Origin: Rhabditophanes sp. KR3021
Lineage: Eukaryota > Nematoda > Chromadorea > Rhabditida > Alloionematidae
Direction: 5' to 3'
DNA: 64,000 bases
Assembly (NCBI GenBank): GCA_963281155.1
Contig: CAUJLY010000001.1
Span: 6,200,001 to 6,264,000, forward strand
In this document: in pieces, positions 1-12,141 of the stretch
Numbering within the stretch: position 1 is the first letter of the stretch
How the letters are laid out: the number at the start of each line of letters is the position of its first letter
Program-made: the position numbers and the translations under genes
The notes under the pieces: model-generated
What the model was told of the DNA's origin: nothing
Seen by the model: only the letters and a program-made list of their open reading frames with translations
Database searches by the model: none

Positions 1-918
1 GGTTATTGTAGCTTGGATGCCCGCATTACATGAAGTGACATTTGTTTTGGATGTGTCTATGTTTCTTCTCTCGAGCACAGCCTTTACGCCTTCTTCGTCT
101 TTAAAGGTTCCGTCTTTATTCATAAATTCCAACGCAGGTAGACTAATAGCCCCACTAATGTGTGCACCATTGACATTCATTGGATCCAATCCAGTTTCAA
201 CTTCACCCGTGAATTGGTTGGCTGGTCTGACATCAAGCATATTGTATTTGTCATTTTGACCAAACATATCTTTTTCATTTTCATCTTTCTTGGTCAATTC
301 ATCATATGATACGTTAATAAAAAAGTTGTTACGACCAACAAATGTTCCCTTTTTATCAATCTTTGATGGTCCTGACTCAACTTCCAATTTATTACCAACC
401 CATGTCTCGAATCCACCATTCATGACGGACATGTTCTTGTGTCCATAACATTTGAAAAGCCACCATATCTTTGTAGCAAAAAGCATTCCGTTGTAAGGAC
501 CACGAGAATAGAAGATTAAATGATCATCCTTGTCGATGCCAATCTTTTGGGCATATTGTTCAAATAGTTCAGGTTCATAATATGCAAATCTTTCATATTT
601 TGATGGATACATTCCGCAATCAAGATCGAAGTGAACTGCCGTTGGAATGTGAGATTTCAAAAAATCAGCCTTGTGTCTAAAATATTCAATAAATCATATA
701 CTTTATATTTATGTTGTTTGTACTTACCTAGATGGTTTTTGCATCAATAGATCAAATTTCCCAAATTCATTTTTTAAAAAAAGTTCAGGATCGGGTTTGG
801 CAGAGACGTTATAAGTGCAGTCTAGAATTCTTACTCCGTTTTGTGTAGAACCTCCATTTTTAATAATGTCATGGACTTTTTTTACAGGCAACAACTTACT
901 CAATCCAATAGTGCGCAT
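1..918 (-). CDS. 3-mercaptopyruvate/thiosulfate sulfurtransferase, 3' end cut by window edge
   Basis: Two-domain rhodanese that moves sulfur from mercaptopyruvate or thiosulfate to an acceptor. Exon 1 is 918-728 (start MRTIGLSKLLPV) and exon 2 runs from 676 off the left edge. The intron 727-677 begins GTAAGT and ends TTTTAG. The first domain carries the structural loop FYSRGPYNGMLFA. The second begins near NVSYDEL and reaches SCNAGIQA at the edge, where the Cys starts the family's catalytic CxxGxxA-like loop. The last part of the second domain lies outside the window. The gene is divergent from the MICOS gene, with about 160 bases between the starts. Family assignment is firm. Choosing between mercaptopyruvate and thiosulfate as substrate is inference, and nematodes carry several such paralogs. 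Confidence 0.88.
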
Positions 919-1081
919 GGTAATAGTATTTTATTGATAAGTCACACAACACCTTATGATAGTGCGTTATAAATTAAAATATTCATTTTATGAGTATACG
1001 TTTCCCAAATTTTCTTGTCGAGAACGCATTTGTTTTAACTTTACATCAATCAAGAATAAAATTTTTGACCAGTATTTTGCC

Positions 1082-1658
1082 ATGGATGTTATAGATTCAG
1101 TAAAGTCTAAGGCCGGAGATTTCTATAAACAATGGGTCAGACTCTCATCGACTGAAGGAAAAGCTCCACAAAAGCTTACAATTATCGAAGAGGTAATTTT
1201 GAAATTTTCATTGTTATTTACACGTATTTTAGCTACCATTTTACCCAGAACCAAGGAAACGCTTTGAAGGATATACATTCGTGGAAGAATCGCCTTACCC
1301 ATTACAAAAAGAATTTGCCACAATAAGGTATGCTGCCAGAGACCAATACAGTTTAATCAGTGAACGATTTGAGACTGTTGACAAGTTCGGTAAATGTTGT
1401 AAAAAGCATTACTCAAACACCAAGGCATACCTCAGTCAAGAAGGAACGATAATTCCAAAAGCTGCTGCTATATCATTAGGAGGAATTGCTGGATTCATTC
1501 TTGGAGTCAAAAGATACGGAATCAGAAGATTTGTATACGCTGGTGGAGCTATCGCTACAATGACTGCATTCTGCTATCCAGATGAAAGTGTTCAAGTCGT
1601 TAAAACAGGCTACTATCACGGACAAAGCGCTTTGGAAAGAATGAGATCATCCAAATGA
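1082..1658 (+). CDS. MICOS complex APOO/APOOL-type subunit (MIC26/MIC27, MOMA-1-like)
   Basis: Subunit of the mitochondrial contact site and cristae organising complex in the inner membrane. Exons are 1082-1192 and 1233-1658 (intron GTAATT...TTTTAG), giving 178 residues. After a short N-terminus the protein has LPFYPEPRKRFEGY, then a middle region that could form a helix, then AAAISLGGIAGFILGVKRYG and a second hydrophobic segment FVYAGGAIATMTAFCYP. Paired glycine-rich hydrophobic segments are the hallmark of the apolipoprotein O domain. The ATG at 1082 was chosen because it opens the conserved frame and an in-frame extension upstream (from 956) is not family-like. The length fits the family. 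The C. elegans counterpart would be moma-1; that name is by similarity only. Confidence 0.82.
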
Positions 1659-1793
1659 TGTTTTCTAGATTAAAAAATACTGATAAAATAGGATTGTTTT
1701 AAATTGAGATCTAATAAAGATTATCTGATCCAAGTGTGCTCTAATTTAAAAACAAATTATTAAAATCTTTATTTTGATTTTTTATTCATCCAA

Positions 1794-4137
1794 ATGGCAG
1801 ATTATAATAATACAAAGTTAATATTCTATTTTACATTTTTATTCTCTTCCATTGCTACAGCAACTATTTTATTATATATTCCAGTTTTGTTAAATGAATT
1901 CAATCTACTAATTGAGAATGTTGACGATAACATGAGAGTATTCCGTGGTGATACGAATATAGCAATGACACTTTTGGATGCTTTTGAAGAGTCACCACAC
2001 TCAATATCACATATATTTTTAAGCCACCAGAATAGCCTTCAAAAATTATCTGCAGAAATTGCAGAAATTGTATGGGGTAAAAAAAGTCGTCAGGCAAAGA
2101 ATGCACAACAACAAGTGTTTCCATCGCCAACAGTTTTGTCAACTGTTGAGCCGTTTCCTTTGACAGACCATTTAAAATATCCAACTGCACATAAGTTTGC
2201 TGGCGAGTATCAAGAAAAATCGCATATTGACAATGAATTTTTAAATGATCGCACAATTGTGACAGTAGCGGAAATTGAAGAACCGGCAACTTTTGTAATC
2301 GAGAATATTCAAACGATGCCAACATCTACTCATGATATTATCAAAGATAATTCATATCCTACTCCCCCAAAAGTGGATTCATATCAGACAATTTCAACTA
2401 CTCCTGGTGTATTTAAAGAGGAATATCAAACATCTCCCAAAACTTACCAAACATCTCCAACAATTTTGAAAGAGTATCAAACTGTTCCAACAACAATAAA
2501 GATTGATTCTTATCAAACACCCCCAACAACAGTTAAAGCCGAAGCCTATCAGACTCTCCCAACAACAGCTAAAACTGAAGACTATCAAACTCTCCCATCA
2601 ACTGTAAAAGAAACATATCAAACAGTTCCAACAACTGTAAAAGAAACGTATCAAACAGTTTCAACAACTGCAAAAGAAACATATCAAACTCTTCCAACAA
2701 CTATAAAAGTAGATTCTTACCAAACAATCCCCACAACAGCAAAAGTAGATTCATATCAAACCGCTCCGACTACAATCAAAAGTGATACTTATGAAATACT
2801 CCCAACGACAACAGTGAGTATTGATTCGTACCAAACCGTTCCGACTACAATTAAATCAAAAAGTTATGAAACACTTCCAACGGTTAAAATTGATACATAT
2901 CCAACAGCCAATACAGAAACTTATATGACTTTTCCGACGACCGTTAAAATTGAATCAACAACTCCACCAATTGTTGAGACATTTGTAATTGACTCTAACA
3001 CACCATCTTCTCCATTGGAAACGTACAAAATTATGCCCCAACATTATGAAACTGTTCTTAAAAATGTACCAAAAGAGTCTCCAAGCAATTATGTTACCAT
3101 GCCATTTCCTCAACCTTTATTGACAGAAGAAAAGTGCCCTCAAGAAACGTATATCAATCCTATGTGTCCAGCAGGCCCGAAAGGACCAACTGGAAATAAA
3201 GGAGTTGGTGGTGAGGATGGAAAAGACGGAATACCCGGGCAACCTGGTTTAGATTTCGCCATTACAATGGATAAACAGGAAGAGGATGTATACGCAGTGA
3301 AAACTAAAAGACCGTGCATCAAATGCCCTGGAAATCCAGGAAAACGTGGAGAAAAAGGAAGAACAGGCCCTCTAGGCAAAAAAGGTAGAAATGGCTTGAC
3401 TGGATTGACAGGCCTTACTGGTCAGGATGGCTTGAAGGGCGAAGTCGGTGACAATGGCTTGGATGGTGAACCAGGAATCGGAGTGACTTTAATTATTAGA
3501 AAGGGAATGCCTGGTGAACGTGGCAAACCTGGTGAAAAGGGGGATGATGGATACCCAGGTAAACTTTCTTTATATTTTCCTTGCTTGAGGTTATTATGAC
3601 GATGACAAGATTAATCATATTTCTTTTTAATCGGTCTTTTTATCTAAAGCCATACTTGCAAAATAATACTGTTATATGGTATAAGAATATAGATTAGCAC
3701 TAGCTTTAAAAGCATTTTATTTAAAAAACTTTAAATGTTAATTTGTTGAAGTTTTTAAGAGTAGTATTAGCTACATTTGCAATGCTTTCAAAATATTAAA
3801 CAAAATGTGATATCACTCATATTTATTGTAGGGGTCACTGGATTATCTGGGATCGATGCTCGGAGAGGAGCTAGGGTAAGTATTATTTACCTATATCCTG
3901 TAGGAATAACATAATTTTAGGGAGAAACAGGGGAAATTGGCCAGCCAGGACCTAGTGGTTTGATTGGACCTCCTGGTGTGTCTGTAAGTGTTTCCGAAAT
4001 ATGCATATTGTCGAATAAAACATTTTTAATATTCTTAGGGAATTCCTGGCATTATGGGAGAACAACAGCAGCATTATTGTAATTGTCCAAGAAGAAACGA
4101 AGCAGTCCAAACAACTTCCACTCCTATTTACCAGTAG
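1794..4137 (+). CDS. Nematode cuticle collagen with a long Tyr/Thr tandem-repeat insert
   Basis: Structural cuticle protein of about 656 residues, roughly twice the usual size. Exons are 1794-3558, 3832-3875, 3921-3983 and 4039-4137, and all junction phases agree. The N-terminus has a signal-anchor helix (FYFTFLFSSIATATILLYIP) followed by the spacer typical of cuticle collagens. Residues about 190-420 are some 17 repeats of 11-12 residues built on YQTxPTTxK. After CPQETYINPMC come a first Gly-X-Y block (GPKGPTGNKG), a break with CIKC, and a second long Gly-X-Y block that crosses all three introns. The C-terminus has paired cysteines (HYCNCPRR). Cys pairs beside the triple helix are the nematode pattern. 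An AATAAA lies at 4224. The repeat insert is not part of the standard family; a cross-linking role for the tyrosines is inference. Confidence 0.9.
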
Positions 4138-4750
4138 CATTTTATTCAAAATCTTACACCGATTTTTATTAACAAAAAGAAGACTGTCTGCCGCCGTATA
4201 TATTTTGGAATGTACTTATTTTCAATAAACAAAACGTGACGTTCTTTTTGTCTGCGGTATTTAAATATGCCATATTTTTTTTGTGCTATATTTTTTGTTT
4301 TGTCTTTTTGAAAAATTGTTATTTAATAAAATGGATATTTATGTTGTTAGTATGTCGATTATTTATTGACCAAGAAATGTTTTCATCGCGTGGTCTTTGA
4401 TATAAAATTGACGCTTATGTGTGATCAATTTGCAAGTTCGTTAATTTTTATCAATAGGTTGTGTTCCTTTATAACTATAATATTTTTTCTTATCTACATC
4501 GAAAATGGAGCAAATTACCCCGTAGACCACTCATTTTTTTACACTGCACACACACCTTTATTTCGTTGAGGCGGGTTGCTAAATATAGTTTGTGTGTAAA
4601 ATAATATAACTATCCCCATTTTTTTTCATCGACAAAATTTAGTTATTGTTTGGTATATCGATATTTTAAACAAATAAAATATTTACAGAATATTTTTTTA
4701 AATAAAAAAATTAATTATTATAAAGTTAATTATCACGTGGTGTTATTACT
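4138..4750. other. Intergenic, collagen 3' UTR and Smad upstream region
   Basis: AT-rich spacer. It holds the likely collagen polyadenylation signal at 4224-4229. No coding region or RNA gene was seen in it. The short open frame at 4366-4569 has no family-like features. Confidence 0.5.
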
Positions 4751-7700
4751 ATGACGTCTCTTGTTCGTGACCAATGTAGCGGTAGAACGAATAAGGAAGC
4801 TGCAGCTAGAGAAGATGCGTTCATGAGATACTCGGTGGTAAAGTTGAAACAATAATAAAATTTGACATAACAACTTTTTTACAACAAAAACATACTAAAT
4901 ATTTACACATTTAAATTACTTATACATTTATTTATAGCATAAAGATCCACTTCTAGCAACCAAGGGAATAAAATCGCTAGTAAAACGTTTTAAGGATGAA
5001 CTTACAAAACTGGACACCCTGGAATTAGCACTATCTAGTCGTGGAAACGTAGCGACCCCCTGTGTAACTATCCCTGTAAGTTATTTATTGACATTCCTAA
5101 TAGCTATTAAATTATAGAAAACCTTGGACGGGAGATTACAGGTGCAGTTTTTTAATCAAAAATATATTAAACACACACAAACATAAAATAGACAGACACT
5201 AATAATGCAGAACGTGCTCTAAATGACAACATTGTGGGAAAGCATCTCAGATAAATTTAGCTTCTTCCGAATTTTTTTGAAGATTTATGTCTTTTACAAA
5301 ATCTAGGCATCCTTGCCAGAGTATTAGTTGCCGACTTGTCCCAAGTTCATCGATCATGATAATTAAATATTTCCTACTACGTTCTTGGACGGGTATTCTT
5401 TCATGACAATAATAATCTTTTTTTCGGCAAGAACAACCCTTTTAAACAATTTCTACTAAATGATGAGCCACATTTTAGTGCACGAGTCAATTGGCCCCTG
5501 TGAGCTTCATTTTGATAGATTCACTTAATATCACATAGTGTCTTCTAGTAAACAAAAAGCCCTACCACAATAACTACCTCTTTTGACTTATACAGGTTCT
5601 AAATTGTTGCCCTGAATTACTTGTGATAGCCTCCTAACATCCTACTAATATTTATCTTCTTTGCATCGCCGTTCTTTTCTTCTTCATTTTAGTTTAATAA
5701 CACCAAAAAGTGGTAATTTTGAGAACTAAAATTAATAAATATACACGTAAATAGCTTGGAGCGAACATTCGGATATTAAATTAGAAAGTCTTAATAAACT
5801 ATTGCTACGCAGTCTGTTATGCTTGATATAAAATATGATGAAGTACAAACAAATCGCTTCCAGCTAAATACACAAATTAACATCCGACTTATCATTTATT
5901 TTGATATATCTTTTCAGGTGGATGGTAAAAAGTGTTTCCCGCACCTATTTTACTACAATATATTTGTCGAAGATGGGTGCAATAAACATGAAATTTCAAG
6001 TATACCTGAATGCAAATTCAGTTTTGAAAAGAAAACTGACTTTATATGCATTAACCCGTATCATCTTTTTAAAGGAAAGGATAATTTTTCACTCGCAAAA
6101 GGTACCTAATATTAAATTTGATAATTATGACCCTAATTTAACACATCTTTTAAATTAAGTAGTACTTATTTGAATCAGTTGGTAACAATGCAAAACTTAT
6201 TTAACTTACTTTTAAATAAACATGCCATAACATATTATTTTAGATCCAATTTATACGCCAAAGAAAGTAGTAACTCATATTAAAAAAGGTAATTTAGGTA
6301 AATTATACATCTACTAAATATATTTAGAAAACATAGCTAGTAACAACCAGATAGATAATTCAATTTCAAACTACAATACTCTAAACTCCCCACTTAATAC
6401 AAATAACACAACGAAACCTATTTCACCAAATAATAACCACAATGTGTCACCTTATTCTCCTTATAATGGATCTAATGGAAAAACAAATGGTAAATTTAAA
6501 TTGAAATGTTAATTCATTCAAATACATGATTGATTTAGAATCGGAGCAATACTCTGCACATTGTAATATGTCATCTCCATATCAGAATCAAGGTAGGATA
6601 ATATGTAAATGTAAAGATTTTTTATAAGAACGTTCATTTGTATTTTCAGTTAATTCCAATATGGCTTGTCAGAATAATTTTGTCGTTAAGACTGAAGTAA
6701 ATTATATTAAACAACCAACAACACCAATTCAAAATAATTACATTATGGAAAATGAAGCAAATTATGCTATTCCACCTATGGCTAGTCACGTTAATTATCG
6801 ACAAAACGAACCCAATTTTATTCCGCCTATAATTGTTAATAATGCACTTCCAACTAACTACATGCAAAATGGTTATACAAAAGGAAATGGTCAAGTGGCT
6901 TCGGATTATTACTCACAACCTCATGTCCCTACCGCCCTCTATCAATCGACACATAACACGATTGACTACAGACCGCCATATCATGCTGATCTAAAAAATG
7001 AGTCTAATATAAGGGTCTCTCCAAATAACATGATACAAAGAGAAGGCTACTTGCTCGGTAACTATAAAATATTAAACTATCCTTAAAGTTTTGGTTTTTT
7101 AGGCAACACACCAGAATCAATATGCAATAGCGTGTCGCCTCGTAGTACAAACGGATACGAGCAAGGATATAGTGGTTCTGGTAATATGTGTCCAAGTATG
7201 TACCAGAACCATAGTCCAATAGGCATTAACCAGCAACAAAATTTTTCGCCAGCTATGTCTAACATTTCAAGTGACGCATTTATCAATTCGCACTCACAAT
7301 TTTCTGGTGACTCTCCACCTGATTCAAATCATTCGTACATAACCGAACCACCATCTCACACATATTTGCCATCACCCCACCAAATCAATTCAGTCCATGC
7401 AGTTTATCAAACAAATAAACAGCACGGTTAGTTCACAAATTATATAATAGAATACAACCAACTTTTTAGATATTAATGACTATCAATACAATAGTACAAA
7501 TCAACTGAATAATTACTACGTTGAACCCACAAATATATCAAATGGTAATACACATTACTCGAATCGGCAACCAATGTTTACGCCCAATACTGGTAATAGG
7601 ATATTTTAAATTTTTTATCAATAAATTAAATTATTTTTAGAGTATCGAATTCCGTCTGTTGAATATGGAAATCCAATGTCCACCGGCAGTAGTAACCCCA

Positions 7701-10327
7701 ACTCTAATATGAGTAATAATCCAAACTCTAATATGAGTAATAAGCCAAACTCTAATATGAGTGTCAATCCACGCTCCCATTGCAGTATCAATCCTGGATC
7801 TAATTGCAGTATCAATCCTAGCTCTAATGGCAACATGGATCCACGATCCAATATAAGCATTAACCCGCTTTCTAATAGCACCATCGATCCCCACTCTAGT
7901 ATGAGTATAAATCCTAACTCAAATATTAGTAACGCCACTTCCAACTCAAACACCAGCACAATTAAAGAAACACAAAATTCTCTCGAGGCCGAATTAGATA
8001 TCTTTGAAAAAATATATGAAGCAACATCTACAATGCTAGGTAGTTCATATGGCAATACTGAACAAGGTAAAAGATCGGTTAAGAGTGTTTTAATATTTGT
8101 ACTTTGTAGTGACGACAAGCGATTTCTCATCAACTATTACAACAGGTGAGTATGTGTCTATAAAATTTTAAATTAACATTTTTTAGAAACTACACCATAC
8201 ACTAATCACTACAAGTCTGCTAGTATTTTGTCTAACGCCAATAATTCAAGTAAGTTAATCTTCGTAAAATAAATAAAATAATAAATGTGTTCGTATGATA
8301 ACATTTAAAATAACGAATTTGTTTGTATAAAAATATTTGACGTAATGAATGTCATTTTGTATAAAAATATTAAAAAATGCATTTTAGTGAACTCCTCAAA
8401 CGAAGACTCACTTGGTCCCAGACATTCCAATAACCCAACCAGCACTCACTCAGCTTTGCCCACTCAAAAAAATTATGATGTAACAAATTCTGTTCAGACT
8501 TATTATCCATATTCTGTTGAATCAAATCAATCGCCTTCTCTCGAATCAGCACTATATTTAAATTCAGAAGAAACAAACGACCCAACATCTGTCCAATCAC
8601 TCTACCCAAATTCAGTAGACCCTTATCTCATTTCGGAGGAATATCGTTATTCTGCGCCGCCATCGCATTCCACCCAAACCTCTCTACTCAGCAACCAGAC
8701 AAGTCTGATAAATCCATTCAGTGTGGAATCAGGGATGACAGACAATTCCAGTCAACCAGCATCTAACCAAACCATTTACTACATGCCCGAGGAATATGTA
8801 CCTTCTGAAATAAATGAATCTGTAGAAGATGGTGACTGTCGAAAATCAAACTTCCCAACCAATTCATCTAATTTAACTATCGATAAAATGATAAAGGGTA
8901 CAAATTCTGATATTACCAAGGATTCCAATGTTGAGATAAAAGACAATACAAATGTTTTTATTACATCAATGGAGGATGAAATTATCCAACTAACCAATGA
9001 GAAAGTTCAGACTAATGATGGTAGACAGGTCACAACTGATAATGATGTTGTCAATGTTCCAGATAATGGTGATGATAACAACTTCAATAGTGGTATCAAT
9101 AGTCTTACTAATTCTACCAATAATCAAAATGATGAAGGTTCTGAGAATAACAGTGATGATGACGGACCTAACAAAGAATTTGAAAAACTTTTCAATGGGG
9201 AAGAGCCGATGGACGAAGCTGATATTATGTACAAACCTGTCAAGGATGAACTGAATGTGATAAAGGTGTTGAAGGTACCTGGAATTTATTTGAATCCCAT
9301 TGATGGTTCTAATGAAAGTAAGTATCCAGTTTTTGTCCAAGATACAGTTGACGAAATGATGACCAAAAAAGAAAAGGCTGAAAAAGATTTTGGTCAAGAT
9401 TTATATTCTCGATTTAATAAAGTCCTCACAAAAGCTAAGCAATTTAGGCCTCTCGTCCCAACTACTGACTATTTGAACAAGTCAAATGAAGGCAGGTATT
9501 TTATATCAGCTTTAACTAAAAATGAAATCAAAAGAAAGTCGATTGTCTTTAGTAATGGGTATATGGAAATGGAAGACATATCAACGATAACCAGACCAGC
9601 GCCTTTGGATGAAATTGCCCTACTCCCAACAAAATGTGTCTGTAAATTAATGCAATACTCCCTAGGTTCATCCCATCATACTTCCGATGCAATAGGAATC
9701 GACGTAACTCCTTTCTACATTGACGGCAGTGAGTGCTATGGGGCCAAAAATAGATTTAATCTTAAAAGCGATCCTCGGTACCTGCATTCAGCCAGACGTA
9801 TGGAAATTATAAAGCAAGTGGGCATCGATGGAGTGAGAATTGATAGCTATAAACAGGATTTGTTTATAACAAACTTATCTAATGTTAAGATCTACGTAAA
9901 AGGCTTTCGGTGGCTTGAACAAGGACAAAAAGAAGCTATTCATTGTTTACATTTTGGTGCTGTTCTTAAAGTTTTTGATATGAATGAATTTGTGATTAAT
10001 TTGCATGCTAATGTTGATCAACAAAAGTTGGTATGTATTGCTAACAGCTTCGACGCTATGGAGCTTAATGATAGAGAGGTTGTAGAAGATGATAATGCCA
10101 AGCCCAAAAGAATGCATAAAAAAACAGGTGCTTTACAAAAAATGTCTCATATCGAAATATCAATTGGGGAACGGTGGGGAGAAAATACTAATTATGCTAG
10201 ATGCAGAGATACTCCAGTTGGAATTGAAATTGTTTTGAACCAGCAGAAAAGTTACTTACAAAGAATGATTAATGAAGCTAGAAATGAAATTTCATTGGCT
10301 GATATAGAATGGAACACTATCTGCTAA
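4751..10327 (+). CDS. Co-Smad-like transcription factor (MH1 + very long Asn/Ser linker + MH2)
   Basis: TGF-beta pathway Smad; 14 exons give about 1337 residues. Exons: 4751-4837, 4938-5075, 5118-5141, 5918-6101, 6244-6288, 6328-6489, 6539-6592, 6650-7057, 7103-7426, 7470-7592, 7641-8066, 8110-8145, 8187-8249, 8388-10327; phases agree throughout. MH1 covers exons 1-4: TKGIKSLVKRFKDEL, PCVTIP, then KTLDGRLQVDGKKCFPH, the DNA-contact hairpin with its Arg, Gln and Lys kept. The zinc ligands CVTIP, ECKF and CINPYH are all present. The linker is low-complexity Asn/Ser/Pro/Tyr with NPNSNMS repeats. MH2 occupies the last exon: VGIDGVRIDSYKQDLFI, NLSNVKIYVKGF, FGAVLKVFDMNEF and a divergent L3 loop (GERWGENTNYARCRDTP). 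There is no C-terminal SSxS, which fits a co-Smad (SMAD4, or C. elegans DAF-3/SMA-4) rather than a receptor-activated Smad. The class is inference. Confidence 0.88.
5118..5141 (+). other. 24-base exon of the Smad gene encoding the DNA-binding hairpin
   Basis: Exon 3 of the Smad gene is only 24 bases and encodes KTLDGRLQ, the first half of the MH1 beta-hairpin that reads the Smad box. It is preceded by an acceptor ending ATTATAG and followed by the donor GTGCAG, and both neighbouring exons are in phase 0. Skipping it would keep the frame but remove two of the base-contact residues (Arg and Gln). Confidence 0.8.
5225..5890 (-). repeat. Antisense copy of the dispersed intron unit (Smad intron 3)
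   Basis: The unusually long intron 5142-5917 holds a copy of a repeated unit on the opposite strand to its host. Read on the minus strand, bases about 5890-5735 match the 5' block of the other copies: GTATTTAGCTG, then AGACTGCGTA, then GCTATTTACGTGTATATT. Below it, about 5640-5225 is coding-like but broken, including KEYPSKNVVGNI, which resembles [12 protein letters not shown] in the UGGT intron copy. The 5' block similarity is seen directly. The coding similarity is weaker and by eye. Confidence 0.6.
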
Positions 10328-10726
10328 TTACGAAATACACTTCCAAAGACGTCAAAATGTAGAATATGTTTGAGGATATTGACGATGGAAAGCCATCATC
10401 ACGGTATCAAATAGTATTATTTCATTATATATCGAATCATATTTTCCCATTCATTATCACATTTTAAATTGAATAAATAAGGCATTCATATATTTTCGGC
10501 TTTCCTTTAAAAAATGAAACAAAAAGTAGATGATAGTTTACAAATGTTTATTAAGATGCGGAAAGATACAATAAAGCGCATATTTATTTGAAAGACATTA
10601 CTGCAGTATAAACAGTTCAGCCTTATACACACATATTCATAATTATTTTTGTACACGCAGTGGCCATTCGCAAAAAGTATATTAATATATTCATTTCTCT
10701 ATATAAATATTAATTTATTTAGGAGC

Positions 10727-11683
10727 ATGTCTTGTCCCTCTAACCACACGCAAACTCATAAGTTAAGTGAGAAGAAGTATGATGTTGAAGATGGGATATT
10801 TGCATCACCTGTTTCTAATAATTCTCAAAACTCCATAAACTCAGTTAATGCGTGTAATTCCGTGAACCCTACTAATGGTTCCAATTCAATCAACTCTACT
10901 ATCCATTCCTGTAATTCAGTTAACTCTACCAATGCTTCTAATTCTGTCACTTGCACCACCACAGGTTCTGTCAAGGGAAAAGCCAAAAAATTTGGAAAGG
11001 TCGTTTTCAATACTGAGCAAGTTAGCGATGATAAGGTTATTAACGAAATACATACGCAATGGCAAAAAGATGTACTAGTATCACATTTTCCACATTCTAG
11101 CGCACAACATTATGTGTATGTAAAGTGTTGTATTCATGCTACACATCCAGCCAACGTATCTCCAATCGTATTTCAACCCGACTTTCCTTTCTACCTAACA
11201 ATCACAAAAGAAGCTGAAGGGTTCATTTGGGAACAAGCAGTTGAGCAGAATTATTATTACGACAAATTTATAAAAATTGATTGTACCATTGACGGCGATC
11301 TTTTTTTATTCAATAACTCCAGTATTAATGTCTCTCTGACAACATTTTATTTGACAGAAGAGTATGATAAGAACAAAAAAATGAATATTGCAAAATTTAG
11401 ACCAGCCAAGATATTCTCTTATACTCAACATATTGCTGTTCAAAAACAAATTCAAATGTACAAGGATATGTCTTCTGTTTACCAGACGACCGAATCAGGT
11501 GAAGTAAAAAGAAAAATTGAAAATGAAGGAGACATTGAGTTTGTAAAAAGCGTCAGTAATATGTCTGATAAAGATTTGTCTCATTACAACAAAGTTGTCC
11601 TTTCATTGGCAGCTGTGGTTGATCAGAATGGAAATCATCAAGCTCTTAATGCGATGTTGCTGATTGAAGTTTTGGCTTTTTAA
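10727..11683 (+). CDS. Unrecognised protein with Asn/Ser-repeat N-terminus
   Basis: Single open frame of 318 residues from the ATG at 10727, which begins MSCPSNHTQTHKL. A strong acceptor (TTATTTAG) ends at 10722, five bases upstream of that ATG, and could be a spliced-leader trans-splice site; this supports the start over the longer open frame from 10649. Residues about 30-75 are irregular repeats of N-S-V/I-N-x. The rest is globular with alternating hydrophobic residues and no signal peptide or membrane segment. I recognise no domain. It lies about 400 bases downstream of the Smad gene on the same strand, so an operon is possible, and both proteins share Asn/Ser-rich tracts. Codon use looks normal. 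Confidence 0.65.
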   Translation: MSCPSNHTQTHKLSEKKYDVEDGIFASPVSNNSQNSINSVNACNSVNPTNGSNSINSTIHSCNSVNSTNASNSVTCTTTGSVKGKAKKFGKVVFNTEQVSDDKVINEIHTQWQKDVLVSHFPHSSAQHYVYVKCCIHATHPANVSPIVFQPDFPFYLTITKEAEGFIWEQAVEQNYYYDKFIKIDCTIDGDLFLFNNSSINVSLTTFYLTEEYDKNKKMNIAKFRPAKIFSYTQHIAVQKQIQMYKDMSSVYQTTESGEVKRKIENEGDIEFVKSVSNMSDKDLSHYNKVVLSLAAVVDQNGNHQALNAMLLIEVLAF

Positions 11684-12141
11684 GTAATCAATGATATTGC
11701 AAATACTTCGCAATCGTTCATCTTTTTGTTATTTATTGTTATCAAATATATCCTGCTAAAATAAAAGTTTTCTTTCATTACGTATTATAAAATGTTACCA
11801 TTATTGTGTTTTTTGAAGAAACTTGTCACTAATATACGTACAACACTTCATCACAAATATTTTATTGCTAATTGCATATTGTCAAACATTTTTACTAATA
11901 ATGTTGTAATATGTTCTGCCATTAGTACATGCATACAAATTTACATCATATTATTTAACAAAATCACAATAATAAGTTTCTATTATTAAAGAGAAATCAT
12001 CAAAATAATAATAATTTTCTGTTACTAATTTTTTGGGGCATCCAAAATTTACATCATATCTTTTATTCATTATTAAATTTAAATTTCGACTCAAAATAAA
12101 TTAATTTAAGGGACTGAAAAAAGAAAATTGTATCATTCACA
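11684..12141. other. Intergenic spacer
   Basis: AT-rich spacer between the Asn/Ser-rich gene and the phosphatase gene. I see no convincing gene or RNA in it. Confidence 0.4.

Noticed and set aside
3140..3379. Minus-strand open frame rich in Gly/Pro inside the collagen
   Set aside because: It is the complement of the Gly-X-Y repeat and follows from its biased codons.
7618..8133. Long minus-strand frame opposite the Smad linker (171 codons)
   Set aside because: It arises from the repeated NPNSNMS codons on the plus strand; the plus frame has splice sites and continuity with the MH1 and MH2 parts.
8345..10327. Separate gene containing only the MH2 domain
   Set aside because: Upstream exons join in phase from an MH1 domain, and the frame start at 8345 lies in an intron before a good acceptor at 8387.
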